This document shows, one piece after another, positions 1 through 8,310 of a stretch of DNA of 28,309 nt (position 1 is its first letter; every line of letters begins with the position of its first letter). The translations under genes and the position numbers were made by a program. Under the pieces are notes generated by a model. It was given only the letters and a program-made list of their open reading frames with translations, was not told where the DNA came from and did not search any database. Location: positions 1 through 28,309 of the forward strand of contig DASSKF010000126.1 of the NCBI GenBank assembly GCA_035690725.1, written 5' to 3'. Origin of the DNA: DASSKF01 sp035690725 (GTDB lineage Bacteria; Actinomycetota; Actinomycetes; Actinomycetales; Dermatophilaceae).

Positions 1-69
1 GCCGGGGACACCCACCCGCACCAGGCCCAGAAGCCGGTGCCGTTCGAGATCTCACAGGTCGCGCAGTAA
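1..69 (+). CDS. rplM: 50S ribosomal protein L13, C-terminal end (partial)
   Basis: The first 22 codons in frame 1 end with the residues VPFEISQVAQ and a TAA stop at 67-69. This matches the conserved actinobacterial L13 C-terminus (VPFEITQVAQ type). L13 is an early-assembly protein of the large ribosomal subunit. The 5' part lies outside the window. The gene directly precedes rpsI with a 39-base gap, the usual rplM-rpsI operon. Identification rests on a short tail plus gene order, so it is good but not absolute. Confidence 0.9.
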   Translation, partial: AGDTHPHQAQKPVPFEISQVAQ

Positions 70-108
70 GTCCGCCAGGACCTCTCGCGAGAAGAAACGA
101 GGAGAACC

Positions 109-621
109 GTGGCTGACACCACCAACGAGAACGCCGGCGCCGCCCCGCAGGGGGAGGAGCAGGTGCCCAGCAGCTACACCACCGAGTCCGAGGCGCCCGT
201 CGCCGCCGGTGAGGAGCAGCGCCCGAGCGCCTCGACCCCGGGCCACGCGACCGGCCGCCGCAAGCAGGCCATCGCCCGCGTCCGCATCGTGCCGGGCACC
301 GGCACCTGGAAGATCAACGGCCGCACCCTGGAGGAGTACTTCCCCAACAAGGTGCACCAGCAGATCGTCTCCGAGCCGCTGAAGCTGCTCGAGCTCGACG
401 GCGCGTATGACGTGCTTGCGCGGGTGCACGGCGGGGGTGCCTCCGGCCAGGCCGGTGCGATGCGTCTCGGCGTGGCCCGGGCGCTCAACGAGGCCGACGC
501 CGAGCTGAACCGGCCGGTGCTGAAGCAGGCCGGCTTCCTCACCCGCGACGCGCGGGTGCCCGAGCGCAAGAAGGCCGGTCTGAAGAAGGCCCGCAAGGCG
601 CCGCAGTACAGCAAGCGCTGA
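109..621 (+). CDS. rpsI: 30S ribosomal protein S9
   Basis: Small-subunit ribosomal protein whose C-terminal tail reaches the P-site tRNA. The GTG start at 109 is preceded by a GAGGAGAA Shine-Dalgarno sequence. The protein has 170 residues: about 45 acidic, low-complexity N-terminal residues, as is common in actinobacterial S9, then the conserved core beginning near TGRRKQAIARVRIVPG, the GGGASGQAGAMRLGVARAL segment and the universal basic C-terminus ending in QYSKR. It follows rplM in the standard operon. A 14-bp perfect hairpin at 684-714 probably ends the transcript before glmM. Confidence 0.98.
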   Translation: MADTTNENAGAAPQGEEQVPSSYTTESEAPVAAGEEQRPSASTPGHATGRRKQAIARVRIVPGTGTWKINGRTLEEYFPNKVHQQIVSEPLKLLELDGAYDVLARVHGGGASGQAGAMRLGVARALNEADAELNRPVLKQAGFLTRDARVPERKKAGLKKARKAPQYSKR

Positions 622-683
622 CGAAGAGCGAAGCTCGAGGAAGCGCGAGACGGTTCAGCGCTGACGAGCGGTTGCCAGGGCAC

Positions 684-714
684 GTGGCGGCCCCGAGTCA
701 CTCGGGGCCGCCAC
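684..714. terminator. Hairpin terminator after rpsI
   Basis: A perfect 14-bp inverted repeat (GTGGCGGCCCCGAG, loop TCA, then its complement) occupies 684-697 and 701-714, 62 bases after the rpsI stop. No T-run follows, which is usual for high-GC actinobacterial hairpin terminators. It separates the ribosomal operon from glmM. Confidence 0.8.
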
Positions 715-800
715 TGCCGTGTCGGGGTAAGTTGTCCGGCGGGCCCGGGTGAGGCACCCGGCCGGACCCCTGACCCCGAGTAGTGGTGAGAAGGAGACCT

Positions 801-2174
801 GTGGCCCGACTGTTTGGGACCGACGGTGTGCGCGGCGTCGCCAACCGGGACATCACGGCCGAGCTGGCGCTCGACCTGTCCGTGGCGGCCGCGCACGTGC
901 TGGGCGAGCGTGGGATGTTCGAGGGGCACCGGCCGCGGGCCGTCGTGGGCCGCGACCCCCGGGCCTCGGGTGAGTTCCTCAGCGCCGCCAGCATCGCGGG
1001 CCTGGCGTCCGCCGGCATCGACGTGCTCGACGCGGGCGTCCTGCCCACGCCGGCCATCGCCCACCTGGTGGCCGCGATGGACGCCGACCTCGGCGCGATG
1101 CTCTCCGCGTCGCACAACCCGATGCCGGACAACGGCATCAAGTTCTTCGCCCGCGGCGGCCACAAGCTCCCCGACGCCATCGAGGACGCGATCGAGGCCC
1201 GCATGGGGGAGGGCTGGAACCGACCCACCGGCGCGAGGGTCGGCCGCGTCCTGCCGCTGGCCGACGGCGACGAGCGCTACATGGAGCACCTCGTGGGCGC
1301 CCTCCCCCACCGGTTGGACGGCCTGCACGTCGTCTTCGACGGCGCGCACGGGGCGGCGTCGTTCGTCGGTCCCCGTGGCCTGTCCTGGGCCGGGGCCCGC
1401 GTCACCGAGATCGGGTGCGAGCCGGACGGGTGCAACATCAACGACGGCTACGGCTCCACCCACCTGGAGAACCTGCAGCGTGCCGTCGTGGAGCACGGCG
1501 CCGACCTCGGCCTGGCCGTGGACGGGGACGCCGACCGGTGCCTGGCCGTCGACGCCGCCGGGCGGGTCGTGGACGGCGACCAGGTCATGGCCGTCCTGGC
1601 GCTCGCGATGCGCGAGCACGGCACGCTCGCCCAGAACACCCTGGTCGCGACCGTGATGAGCAACCTCGGGATGCTGCAGGCGATGGAGCGTGAGGGGATC
1701 CACGTGCGGCAGACCGCCGTCGGGGACCGCTACGTCCTCGAGGGCATGCGCAAGGGCAGGTTCTCGCTCGGCGGGGAGCAGTCGGGGCACGTCATCATGC
1801 TCGACCACGGCACCACCGGCGACGGTCTGCTCACCGGGCTGATGCTCGCATCACGCCTGGCCGAGACCGGGCGGTCGCTCGAGGACCTGGCCGCGGTGAT
1901 GGTCCGGCTGCCCCAGGTGATGATCAACGTGCACGACGTCGACAAGCTGCGCGTCGACGAGGACCCGGAGGTCCAGGCGGCCGTGCGCGACGTGGAGGAA
2001 GAGCTCGGCGACCGTGGCCGGGTCCTGCTGCGCAAGTCCGGCACCGAGCCGGTCGTGCGGGTCATGGTGGAGGCCGACGAGCCGGACCGGGCGCAGCAGA
2101 TGGCCGAGTGGCTCTGCGAGGTCGTGCGCACCCACCTGGCGCTCGAGCCGGCGTCGATCGACGCGACGCTCTGA
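801..2174 (+). CDS. glmM: Phosphoglucosamine mutase
   Basis: Converts glucosamine-6-phosphate to glucosamine-1-phosphate on the route to UDP-GlcNAc and peptidoglycan. The GTG at 801 is chosen because AAGGAG lies at 791-796 and the protein then starts MARLFGTDGVRG, the family-typical N-terminus; a start 18 bases upstream has no support. Visible motifs: the phosphoserine loop SASHNP with the catalytic serine at residue 104, the metal-binding DGDADR at 241-246, and the C-terminal phosphate-binding RKSGTEPVVRVMVE. The length of 457 residues is normal. Its place just after rpsI is conserved in actinobacteria. Confidence 0.97.
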   Translation: MARLFGTDGVRGVANRDITAELALDLSVAAAHVLGERGMFEGHRPRAVVGRDPRASGEFLSAASIAGLASAGIDVLDAGVLPTPAIAHLVAAMDADLGAMLSASHNPMPDNGIKFFARGGHKLPDAIEDAIEARMGEGWNRPTGARVGRVLPLADGDERYMEHLVGALPHRLDGLHVVFDGAHGAASFVGPRGLSWAGARVTEIGCEPDGCNINDGYGSTHLENLQRAVVEHGADLGLAVDGDADRCLAVDAAGRVVDGDQVMAVLALAMREHGTLAQNTLVATVMSNLGMLQAMEREGIHVRQTAVGDRYVLEGMRKGRFSLGGEQSGHVIMLDHGTTGDGLLTGLMLASRLAETGRSLEDLAAVMVRLPQVMINVHDVDKLRVDEDPEVQAAVRDVEEELGDRGRVLLRKSGTEPVVRVMVEADEPDRAQQMAEWLCEVVRTHLALEPASIDATL

Positions 2175-2225
2175 CGGCCACAGCCACGGTCACGGCCACC
2201 GTCGCCACGGCGGTCCGGCGCGACC

Positions 2226-2237
2226 AATCGGCCGATT
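2226..2237. other. 12-bp perfect palindrome between glmM and the receiver/reductase gene
   Basis: AATCGGCCGATT is a perfect palindrome 100 bases upstream of the GTG at 2337. It stands out as a relatively AT-containing spot in a GC-rich spacer. It could be an operator for the signalling pair downstream; nothing else supports this. The rest of the 2175-2336 spacer shows only loosely repetitive CAC/CGG sequence and no clear terminator. Confidence 0.3.
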
Positions 2238-2336
2238 CGCTCCCGGGGCGCCGTCCTCAGGGGGCACACTGACGAGGTGACCGTCCGCCCCGCGGCACCT
2301 GGTGCGTGCCCTCTGTGCGGCTGAGGGGGAGCGCTC

Positions 2337-3995
2337 GTGGCCAAGCCGGTGATCCTCACCGTCGACGACGACCCCATGGTGTCGGCCGCGATCAGTCGTG
2401 ACCTGCGCGAGCGGTACGGCTCGGCATACCGGGTGGTGAAGGCGACCTCGGGCGCGGAGGCGCTCGACCTGCTCTCCCGGCTGGCGCTGCGCGACCAGCC
2501 GGTGGCCCTCATCGCCGCCGACCAGCGGATGCCGGAGATGACCGGCATCGAGATGCTCGAGCAGGCGAGGGCGACGGCGCCCGAGGCGAAGTGCCTGCTG
2601 CTCACCGCCTACGCGGACACCGACGTGGCGATCAAGGCGATCAACGACATCGGCCTCGACTACTACCTGCTCAAGCCCTGGGACCCGCCCGCCGAGCGGC
2701 TCTACCCGGTCACCGACGACCTGCTGGAGGACTGGACCCGGGCGCACCCGGACCGCACCTCCGAGGTCCGGCTGGTGGGGCACCGCTGGTCCGAGCGCAG
2801 CCACGACCTGAAGAACTTCCTCGCCCGCAACCACGTGCCGTACCACTGGTACGACGTCGAGCGGGACGAGGAGGGGCAGCGCCTGCGCGAGCTGGCCGAC
2901 GCCCCCCCGGCCGACCTGCCCCTCGTGCTCGTCCCGGAGGGGGCGACCCTCCGAGGGCCGTCCACGCGGGAGCTCGCCGACGCGATGGGGCTGCGCACCC
3001 GGGCCGACCAGCCGCTGTACGACGTGTGCATCGTCGGCGGCGGCCCGGCCGGCCTCGCCGCGGCCGTGTACGCCGCCTCGGAGGGGCTGAGCACCGTGAT
3101 CGTCGAGCGGGAGGCACCCGGTGGGCAGGCCGGGCAGAGCGCCGCGATCGAGAACTACCTCGGCTTTCCTCGCGGGGTCACCGGGTCCGACCTGACCCAG
3201 CGAGCGCTCGCCCAGGCCACCCGCTTCGGCGCCGAGATGGTGCTCGCTCAGGACGTGGTCGGCTTCCAGGCCCGTGGACCGGCGCGGGCCGTGCTGCTCG
3301 GTGGGCTCGGGGAGATCGAGGCCAAGGCGCTCATCGTCGCCAGCGGGGTCTCCTACCGCCGCCTCGTCGCCGAGGGGCTGGACGAGCTCACCGGGCGGGG
3401 GGTCTACTACGGCGCGAACGCCGGCGAGGCGGCCCAGTGCCAGGGTGAGGACGTCTACCTCGTCGGTGCGGCCAACTCGGCCGGTCAGGCGGCGCTGAAC
3501 CTCGCGGGGTTCGCCAAGCGGGTCGTGCTGCTGGTGCGTGGCGAGAGGTTGGACACGGCGATGTCCCGCTACCTCGTCGAACGGATCACCTCGGCGCCCA
3601 ACATCGAGGTTCGGTGCCGCACCGAGGTGGTGGGCGCCCGCGGCGACGGGCACCTGGAGTGGCTCACCCTCGCCGACCGCGGCGCCGGGACCACCGAGGA
3701 GGTGCCGACGAACTGGCTCTTCGTCTTCATCGGCGCCTCGCCGCGGACGGAGTGGCTCGGCCCCGACGTCGTCCGGGACGAGAAGGGGTTCATCGTCACT
3801 GGGCCGGACCTGCTCGCCCCGGGACGCGAGGTCGCCTGGCCGTTGTCCCGGCCGCCCCTCACCCTCGAGTCCAGTGTGCCGGGTGTCTTCGCGGCCGGTG
3901 ACGTGCGGCTGGACTCGATGAAGCGGGTGGCCTCCGCCGTCGGGGAGGGCGCCATGGCGGTCTACCTGATCCACCGCTACCTGGCCACGACATGA
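2337..3995 (+). CDS. Response-regulator receiver fused to thioredoxin-reductase-like flavoprotein
   Basis: 552 residues in three parts. Residues 1-125 are a CheY-like receiver: acidic triad D10-D12, phosphoacceptor D62 in AADQRMPEMTG, T90 and K113 in LLKPW. Residues about 143-225 look like a glutaredoxin/thioredoxin fold (VRLVGHRWSERSH, FLARNHVPYHWYDVE) without the active-site cysteines. Residues 229-552 are a two-domain FAD/NAD(P)H reductase: GGGPAG at 234-239, PGGQAGQSAAIENYLGF, a second dinucleotide fold at VGAANSAGQAA (376 on) and GVFAAGD at 516-522. The redox CxxC of true thioredoxin reductases is replaced by a cysteine-free stretch (GVYYGANAGEA), so ordinary thioredoxin reduction is unlikely. 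The GTG start has GGGGGAG six bases upstream. It overlaps the kinase gene by ATGA, implying translational coupling and a cognate pair. Electron acceptor unknown. Confidence 0.9.
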   Translation: MAKPVILTVDDDPMVSAAISRDLRERYGSAYRVVKATSGAEALDLLSRLALRDQPVALIAADQRMPEMTGIEMLEQARATAPEAKCLLLTAYADTDVAIKAINDIGLDYYLLKPWDPPAERLYPVTDDLLEDWTRAHPDRTSEVRLVGHRWSERSHDLKNFLARNHVPYHWYDVERDEEGQRLRELADAPPADLPLVLVPEGATLRGPSTRELADAMGLRTRADQPLYDVCIVGGGPAGLAAAVYAASEGLSTVIVEREAPGGQAGQSAAIENYLGFPRGVTGSDLTQRALAQATRFGAEMVLAQDVVGFQARGPARAVLLGGLGEIEAKALIVASGVSYRRLVAEGLDELTGRGVYYGANAGEAAQCQGEDVYLVGAANSAGQAALNLAGFAKRVVLLVRGERLDTAMSRYLVERITSAPNIEVRCRTEVVGARGDGHLEWLTLADRGAGTTEEVPTNWLFVFIGASPRTEWLGPDVVRDEKGFIVTGPDLLAPGREVAWPLSRPPLTLESSVPGVFAAGDVRLDSMKRVASAVGEGAMAVYLIHRYLATT

Positions 3996-5407
3996 TCCGC
4001 GCCGGGGACCTGCGCCCGCTCGACCTGTTCGACGGCCTGACCGACGACCAGCTCACCGAGCTCGCGGCCGCCGGCACCGAGGTCAAGGTCGAGCCGGGCG
4101 TCGAGCTGTTCCACGAGGGCGAGCACGCCGACGACTGGTGGTTGCTCGTGGACGGCGACATCGAGCTGCGCCGCCACGTCGGGCGCGAGGACGTCGAGGT
4201 GGGCCGGCTGGACGTCCCGGGCCGGTGGGCCGGGGGCTTCCGGGCCTGGAACGAGCACGGGGTCTACCTCGCCAGCGGGATCGGTGCCAAGCCCGGTCAT
4301 GTCCTCCGGGTCCCCGCCCCCGCGCTGCGCGAGCTGCTCAACGGCTGGTTCCCGTTCGGGGTCCACCTGGTCGCCGGGCTGCACGGCACCGCCCAGTCCA
4401 TCGAGTCCACGGCGCGCCAGCACGCGTCCCTCATCATGCTCGGCACCCTCGCGGCCGGGCTGGCCCACGAGCTCAACAACCCGGCTGCTGCCGCCGCCAG
4501 CGCGGTCAACGCGCTGCAGGAGACGAGCGCGACGCTGCTGTCGAGCCTGGACGGGCTTGCGACGGTCGGCATCACGGCCGCACAGCTCCACGCGCTCGAC
4601 CTGCTCCGACGGGAGATCGAGAGCAGCACCGGCCCGCGGGACGCGCTGGAGCTGGCCGACCGGGAGGACGCCCTCGCCTCGTGGCTGGAGGCGCACGACG
4701 TCGAGCGGTCGTGGGAGCTGGCGTCCCGCTTCGCCGCACACGGTGTCGACGTGGAGTGGTGTGCCCGGGTCGCCGGGCAACTGGACGGGCAGGCGTTGCC
4801 GTGGGGCCTGACCTGGGTGGCCGGCACGCTGTCGACGTCGGCGCTGCTCGCGGAGGTGAAGGAGTCCACCCGGCGCATCTCGGAGCTGGTCGCGGCGGTC
4901 CGCTCGCACTCCCAGATGGACCGGGGCACCGTCCAGCTCATCGACGTGACCGACGGCCTGGAGAGCAGCCTGCTCATGCTCGGGCACAAGCTGCGCGACG
5001 GGGTCACCGTCGTGCGCGACTACGCCACGGACGTCCCGCGGATCGAGGCCTTCCCCGGTGAGCTCAACCAGGTCTGGACCAACCTGATCGACAACGCGGT
5101 CGACGCCATGGAGCGCTCCGGCACGCTGCGGGTGGCGACCCGGCTCGACGACCAGCATGTGGTCGTCGACGTCGCCGACACCGGTCCCGGCATGCCGCCG
5201 GAGGTCGCCGCCCGCGCGTTCGAGGCGTTCTACACGACCAAGGACGTCGGCCAGGGCAGCGGTCTCGGCCTCGACATCGCCCGGCGCATCGTCCAAGAGC
5301 GCCACGGCGGGACCATCAGCATCGACTCACGGCCCGGCCGGACGGTCATGCGGGTGCGCCTGCCGGTTCAGAGCAGCTGGCGCAGCCGTCCCGAGTCAAC
5401 GTCGTAG
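3992..5407 (+). CDS. Histidine kinase with N-terminal cyclic-nucleotide-binding-like domain
   Basis: 471 residues. Residues about 9-115 resemble a CRP-type cNMP-binding beta-roll (FDGLTDDQLTELAAAG, LFHEGEHADDWWLLVDGDIEL), but the phosphate-binding cassette arginine/alanine motif is not evident, so the ligand is uncertain. The H-box is LAAGLAHELNNP with phosphoacceptor H159; the N-box has N368, the G1 box is DTGPGMP from 396, and the G2 box is GSGLGL at 422-427. No membrane segment is visible, so it is probably cytosolic. The distance from H159 to the N-box is about 209 residues, roughly twice the usual, because an extra helical segment sits between the two dimerisation helices. ATG at 3992 overlaps the stop of the receiver/reductase gene, so that protein is the likely partner. 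The last 13 codons overlap the carbonic anhydrase gene on the other strand. Confidence 0.9.
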   Translation: MIRAGDLRPLDLFDGLTDDQLTELAAAGTEVKVEPGVELFHEGEHADDWWLLVDGDIELRRHVGREDVEVGRLDVPGRWAGGFRAWNEHGVYLASGIGAKPGHVLRVPAPALRELLNGWFPFGVHLVAGLHGTAQSIESTARQHASLIMLGTLAAGLAHELNNPAAAAASAVNALQETSATLLSSLDGLATVGITAAQLHALDLLRREIESSTGPRDALELADREDALASWLEAHDVERSWELASRFAAHGVDVEWCARVAGQLDGQALPWGLTWVAGTLSTSALLAEVKESTRRISELVAAVRSHSQMDRGTVQLIDVTDGLESSLLMLGHKLRDGVTVVRDYATDVPRIEAFPGELNQVWTNLIDNAVDAMERSGTLRVATRLDDQHVVVDVADTGPGMPPEVAARAFEAFYTTKDVGQGSGLGLDIARRIVQERHGGTISIDSRPGRTVMRVRLPVQSSWRSRPESTS

Positions 5408-5880
5408 AGGAACCCGCCGACCGTCACCGTGTCCGGCACGAGCGGGTGCGCGCGCACGGCGGCCGCGTCCTCCTGCAGGGCCTGCTCCTGGTCGGCGACC
5501 ACGCCGAAGGGTCGCCAGGCGGCGTCGGCGCCGACCGCGGACCCGACCCGGTCCTGCAGCTGCGCCTCGGTCGAGGAGGCCATGGCGCACCGGGTGTGCT
5601 CCACCAGCACCACGCGGTCCGCACCCAGCAGGCAGGTCGCGAGCACGATCGCCTGCATCACCTCGTCGGTGACCCGGCCGCCCGGGTTGCGCATCACCTT
5701 GGCGTCGCCCACCTCCAGACCGAGCACGGCCAGCGGGTCGATGCGCGCGTCCATGCAGGTGACGACGGCCAGACCCGCCCGGGCCTTGCCGTCGCCCGCT
5801 CCGCCGAAGCCCTCGGCGAACGTCCGGTTCGCCTCCAGCAGGTCGTCGAAAGCTCCCGACGTCACCGAACCTTCGCTCAC
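5368..5880 (-). CDS. Beta-class carbonic anhydrase
   Basis: Reversibly hydrates CO2 to bicarbonate. The 170-residue protein carries the beta-class zinc ligands C42 and D44 in TCMDAR (with R46), and H95 and C98 in EHTRCAM, plus the RNPGGR motif. This is the short form common in actinobacteria. The GTG at 5880 is preferred over one 24 bases upstream because GGAAGGA lies about 9 bases before it. The gene converges on the histidine kinase gene and their coding ends overlap by 40 bp. Upstream it is divergent from the sugar-transport operon. The physiological role (bicarbonate supply or pH) is inferred from the family only. Confidence 0.93.
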   Translation of the reverse strand: MSEGSVTSGAFDDLLEANRTFAEGFGGAGDGKARAGLAVVTCMDARIDPLAVLGLEVGDAKVMRNPGGRVTDEVMQAIVLATCLLGADRVVLVEHTRCAMASSTEAQLQDRVGSAVGADAAWRPFGVVADQEQALQEDAAAVRAHPLVPDTVTVGGFLYDVDSGRLRQLL

Positions 5881-6035
5881 CGGACCAGTCCTTCCACAGC
5901 GCACAACGGGGACGAAACCCGCCGCGACTCGTACACCCGCGGCGACCCGCCCACAGTAGTTCGCGGCAGATGGTGGCGTAACTCACCCCCGACCGGTAGA
6001 ACGGTGTCCTGATTTCCGCGGTGAAAGGGAAGATC
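5881..6035. promoter_or_regulatory. Divergent promoter region, carbonic anhydrase / sugar transporter
   Basis: The 155 bases separate two divergent starts, so promoters in both directions are expected. It holds a 7-bp inverted repeat CGCCGCG / CGCGGCG (5920-5926 and 5938-5944) and a weak ACCG/CGGT pair around TAGAAC at 5992-6005. No convincing -35/-10 pair or LacI-type operator could be assigned and no regulator gene adjoins it. Confidence 0.35.
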
Positions 6036-7355
6036 GTGCGCAGACCAAGGGCTCGGCTCCGACTTCTCGGCGCCGTCACGGTCGCCGGTCTCGCGGCCGG
6101 CACACTCGCAGCGTGCGGGGGAGGGGCGGAGGCCTCCGGTGGCACCCCGACACTCACCTGGTACATCAACCCCGACGGCGGTGGCTCCGACCCGCACGGA
6201 GGCGGGCAGGTCCAGATCGCGGCCGAGTGCACCAAGGCCGCGAACGGCAAGTACCGCATCGCGTTCGAGCAGCTGCCCAACAGTGCGAGCGACCAGCGCA
6301 CCCAGCTGCTCCGGCGCCTCGCGGCCGGCGACCCCAGCATGGACATCATGAGCGTCGACCCGGCGTTCATCACCGAGTTCGCCGCCGCGGACTACTTCGC
6401 ACCGGTCCCGAAGGACATGGTCAAGGAGTTCACCGAGGACCGGGTGCAGTCCGCCCTCGACGCCTCGAAGTACAAGGGCAAGCTCATCGCGGTGCCGTTC
6501 TGGGCGAACACGCAGGTGCTCTGGTACCGCAAGAGCGTGGCCGACAAGGCCGGGCTCGACATGAGCAAGCCGGTGACCTGGCAGCAGCTCATCGACGCCG
6601 CGCAGAAGACCGACACCACCATCGGCGTGCAGGCCGCGCTCTACGAGGGCTACTCGGTCTGGATCAACGCGCTGATCGAGGGAGCCGGCGGGCACATCGT
6701 CGACAACCAGAACGCCACCTACGAGCACATCAAGCTCGGCCTCGACAGCGAGGCGGGCCGCAAGGCGGCGGAGATCATCCGCAAGGTCGCCGACACCGGG
6801 GTCGGTGGGCCGGCGGTGGGCTCCTCGCAGGAGACGCAGTCGCTCAACCTGTTCCAGGGCAAGAGCAGCGGATTCCTCGTCAACTGGCCCTACGTCTACG
6901 CGGCCCTCAAGGCCGCGAAGGTTCCGTGGATGGACGACCTGGGCTTCACGAAGTACCCCAAGACCGTCCCGGACCACCCCTCGGCGCCGCCGTTCGGTGG
7001 CATCGAGATCGCGGTCGGGAAGAACACCCAGCACCCGGACCTGGCCTACGAGGCGGCCGCCTGCATCACGAGCGAGGAGCACCAGGTCGACTACATGGTG
7101 GCGACCGGCAACCCGGCCAGCCGCAAGCAGGCGTTCAACGACCCGAAGGTCAAGGAGGCGTTCCCGAACGGCCTCGCGGCGCTGATCCGCGAGTCGCTGG
7201 ACCAGGCCGCCACCCGGCCGCTCTCGCCCTACTGGGGCGACATCTCCACCGCCCTGCAGCAGCGGTTCAGCCCGCCTGACCAGGTCGGCCCGAAGACGCC
7301 GGCGAAGGCGCAGGAGTTCATCCTCGACGTGCTCAACGGAAAGGCGCTGCTATGA
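6036..7355 (+). CDS. ABC sugar transporter substrate-binding lipoprotein, LpqY-like
   Basis: Extracytoplasmic solute-binding protein of family 1. With GTG 6036 as start (AAAGGG six bases before it) the protein has 439 residues and a clean lipoprotein signal: a basic MRRPRARLR stretch, a hydrophobic core and the lipobox LAAC with C27 acylated. A GTG 15 bases upstream only adds MKGKI. Features such as TQVLWYR, VNWPYVYAAL, GGIEIAVGK and the ending PLSPYWGDIST...QQRFSP resemble, from memory, mycobacterial LpqY, the trehalose-binding protein, so trehalose or a similar disaccharide is the best guess. It opens a four-gene importer operon and overlaps the first permease by ATGA. Confidence 0.88.
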   Translation: MRRPRARLRLLGAVTVAGLAAGTLAACGGGAEASGGTPTLTWYINPDGGGSDPHGGGQVQIAAECTKAANGKYRIAFEQLPNSASDQRTQLLRRLAAGDPSMDIMSVDPAFITEFAAADYFAPVPKDMVKEFTEDRVQSALDASKYKGKLIAVPFWANTQVLWYRKSVADKAGLDMSKPVTWQQLIDAAQKTDTTIGVQAALYEGYSVWINALIEGAGGHIVDNQNATYEHIKLGLDSEAGRKAAEIIRKVADTGVGGPAVGSSQETQSLNLFQGKSSGFLVNWPYVYAALKAAKVPWMDDLGFTKYPKTVPDHPSAPPFGGIEIAVGKNTQHPDLAYEAAACITSEEHQVDYMVATGNPASRKQAFNDPKVKEAFPNGLAALIRESLDQAATRPLSPYWGDISTALQQRFSPPDQVGPKTPAKAQEFILDVLNGKALL

Positions 7356-8308
7356 GCCTCGTGGTGGAGAAGGCCGACGAGACGCCGACCGGCAAGAAGC
7401 CGAAGGCGGTGCTGTCCGACCGTGCGCGGTCCGAACGGGCCCTCGGCTGGAGGCTGGCCGGCCCGGCGTTCGTCATCATGCTGTTCGTCACGCTGTGGCC
7501 GATCGGGGACGCGATCTACCTGTCGCTGTTCAACTACCGGCTCACCGACCCGGCCGGTCAGAAGTTCGTCTGGTTCCAGAACTACGTGACGGCGCTGACC
7601 GACCCGTTGTTCTGGCAGACGATGGTGACGACGTTCGCGATCGTCGCGTTCACCCTCGTCTTCGAGCTGGTCTTCGGGTTCGCGCTCGCGCTCGTGATGC
7701 ACAAGATCGTCGTGCCGCGCAAGACGCTGCGCACGATCGTGCTCATCCCGTACGCGATCATCACGGTGGTCTCGGCGTTCTCGTGGCGCTACGCCGCCGA
7801 GGTCGACACCGGCTTCTTCAACCACTGGCTGAACTTCATCTCCGCCGGTGCGTTCCCGATGGACTTCAACTGGTTCGGCGGTCGCTGGACGTCGCTGTTG
7901 ATCATCTCCCTGTCGGAGATCTGGAAGACCACGCCGTTCATGTCGCTGCTGCTGCTGGCCGGCCTGGCCCAGGTCGACAGCTCGATGGAGGAGGCGGCAC
8001 AGGTCGACGGGGCGACGTGGTGGCAGCGCCTCTACAAGGTGGTGCTGCCCAACATGAAGGCAGCCCTGATGGTGGCGGTCCTGTTCCGCACCCTCGACGC
8101 CATCCGGATCTACGACAATCCCTACGTCATGACCGGCGGCGCCAACGAGACGATGTCGCTGTCGATGCTCGTGTCCAACGAGACCATCACCAGAGTGGAG
8201 ATCGGCATGGGATCGGCCCTCTCGGTGATCCTGTTCGTGATCGTCCTCATCGTGGCGGCGATCTTCGTCAGAGGGTTCAAGGTCGACCTCACAGGCGGGA
8301 GCAAGTAG
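7352..8308 (+). CDS. ABC sugar transporter permease (MalF/SugA type)
   Basis: Inner-membrane permease of 318 residues with about six hydrophobic helices, starting after a 35-residue cytoplasmic N-terminus (first helix near LAGPAFVIMLFVTLWPIGDAIY). The EAA loop that contacts the ATPase is present as EEAAQVDGATWWQRL followed by VVLPN. Start ATG 7352 overlaps the stop of the binding-protein gene (ATGA), indicating coupling. The second permease follows after 2 bases. Order and motifs match the first permease of the carbohydrate uptake (CUT1) family. Substrate is inferred from the binding protein. Confidence 0.95.
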   Translation: MSLVVEKADETPTGKKPKAVLSDRARSERALGWRLAGPAFVIMLFVTLWPIGDAIYLSLFNYRLTDPAGQKFVWFQNYVTALTDPLFWQTMVTTFAIVAFTLVFELVFGFALALVMHKIVVPRKTLRTIVLIPYAIITVVSAFSWRYAAEVDTGFFNHWLNFISAGAFPMDFNWFGGRWTSLLIISLSEIWKTTPFMSLLLLAGLAQVDSSMEEAAQVDGATWWQRLYKVVLPNMKAALMVAVLFRTLDAIRIYDNPYVMTGGANETMSLSMLVSNETITRVEIGMGSALSVILFVIVLIVAAIFVRGFKVDLTGGSK

Positions 8309-8310
8309 CC

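Noticed and set aside
174..1808. Long minus-strand frame opposite rpsI and glmM
   Set aside because: Composition is typical of an antisense shadow in high-GC DNA and it overlaps two certain genes completely.
2190..3974. Minus-strand frame opposite the receiver/reductase gene
   Set aside because: No recognisable domain, H/V/G/R-rich composition, and full overlap with a gene that has clear motifs on the plus strand.
2337..3995. Ordinary thioredoxin reductase
   Set aside because: The redox-active CxxC is missing and the N-terminus is a receiver domain.
5992..6005. LacI-type operator before the sugar transporter
   Set aside because: The symmetry is only four bases per arm, does not match the usual central CG operator pattern, and no LacI-family gene is near.
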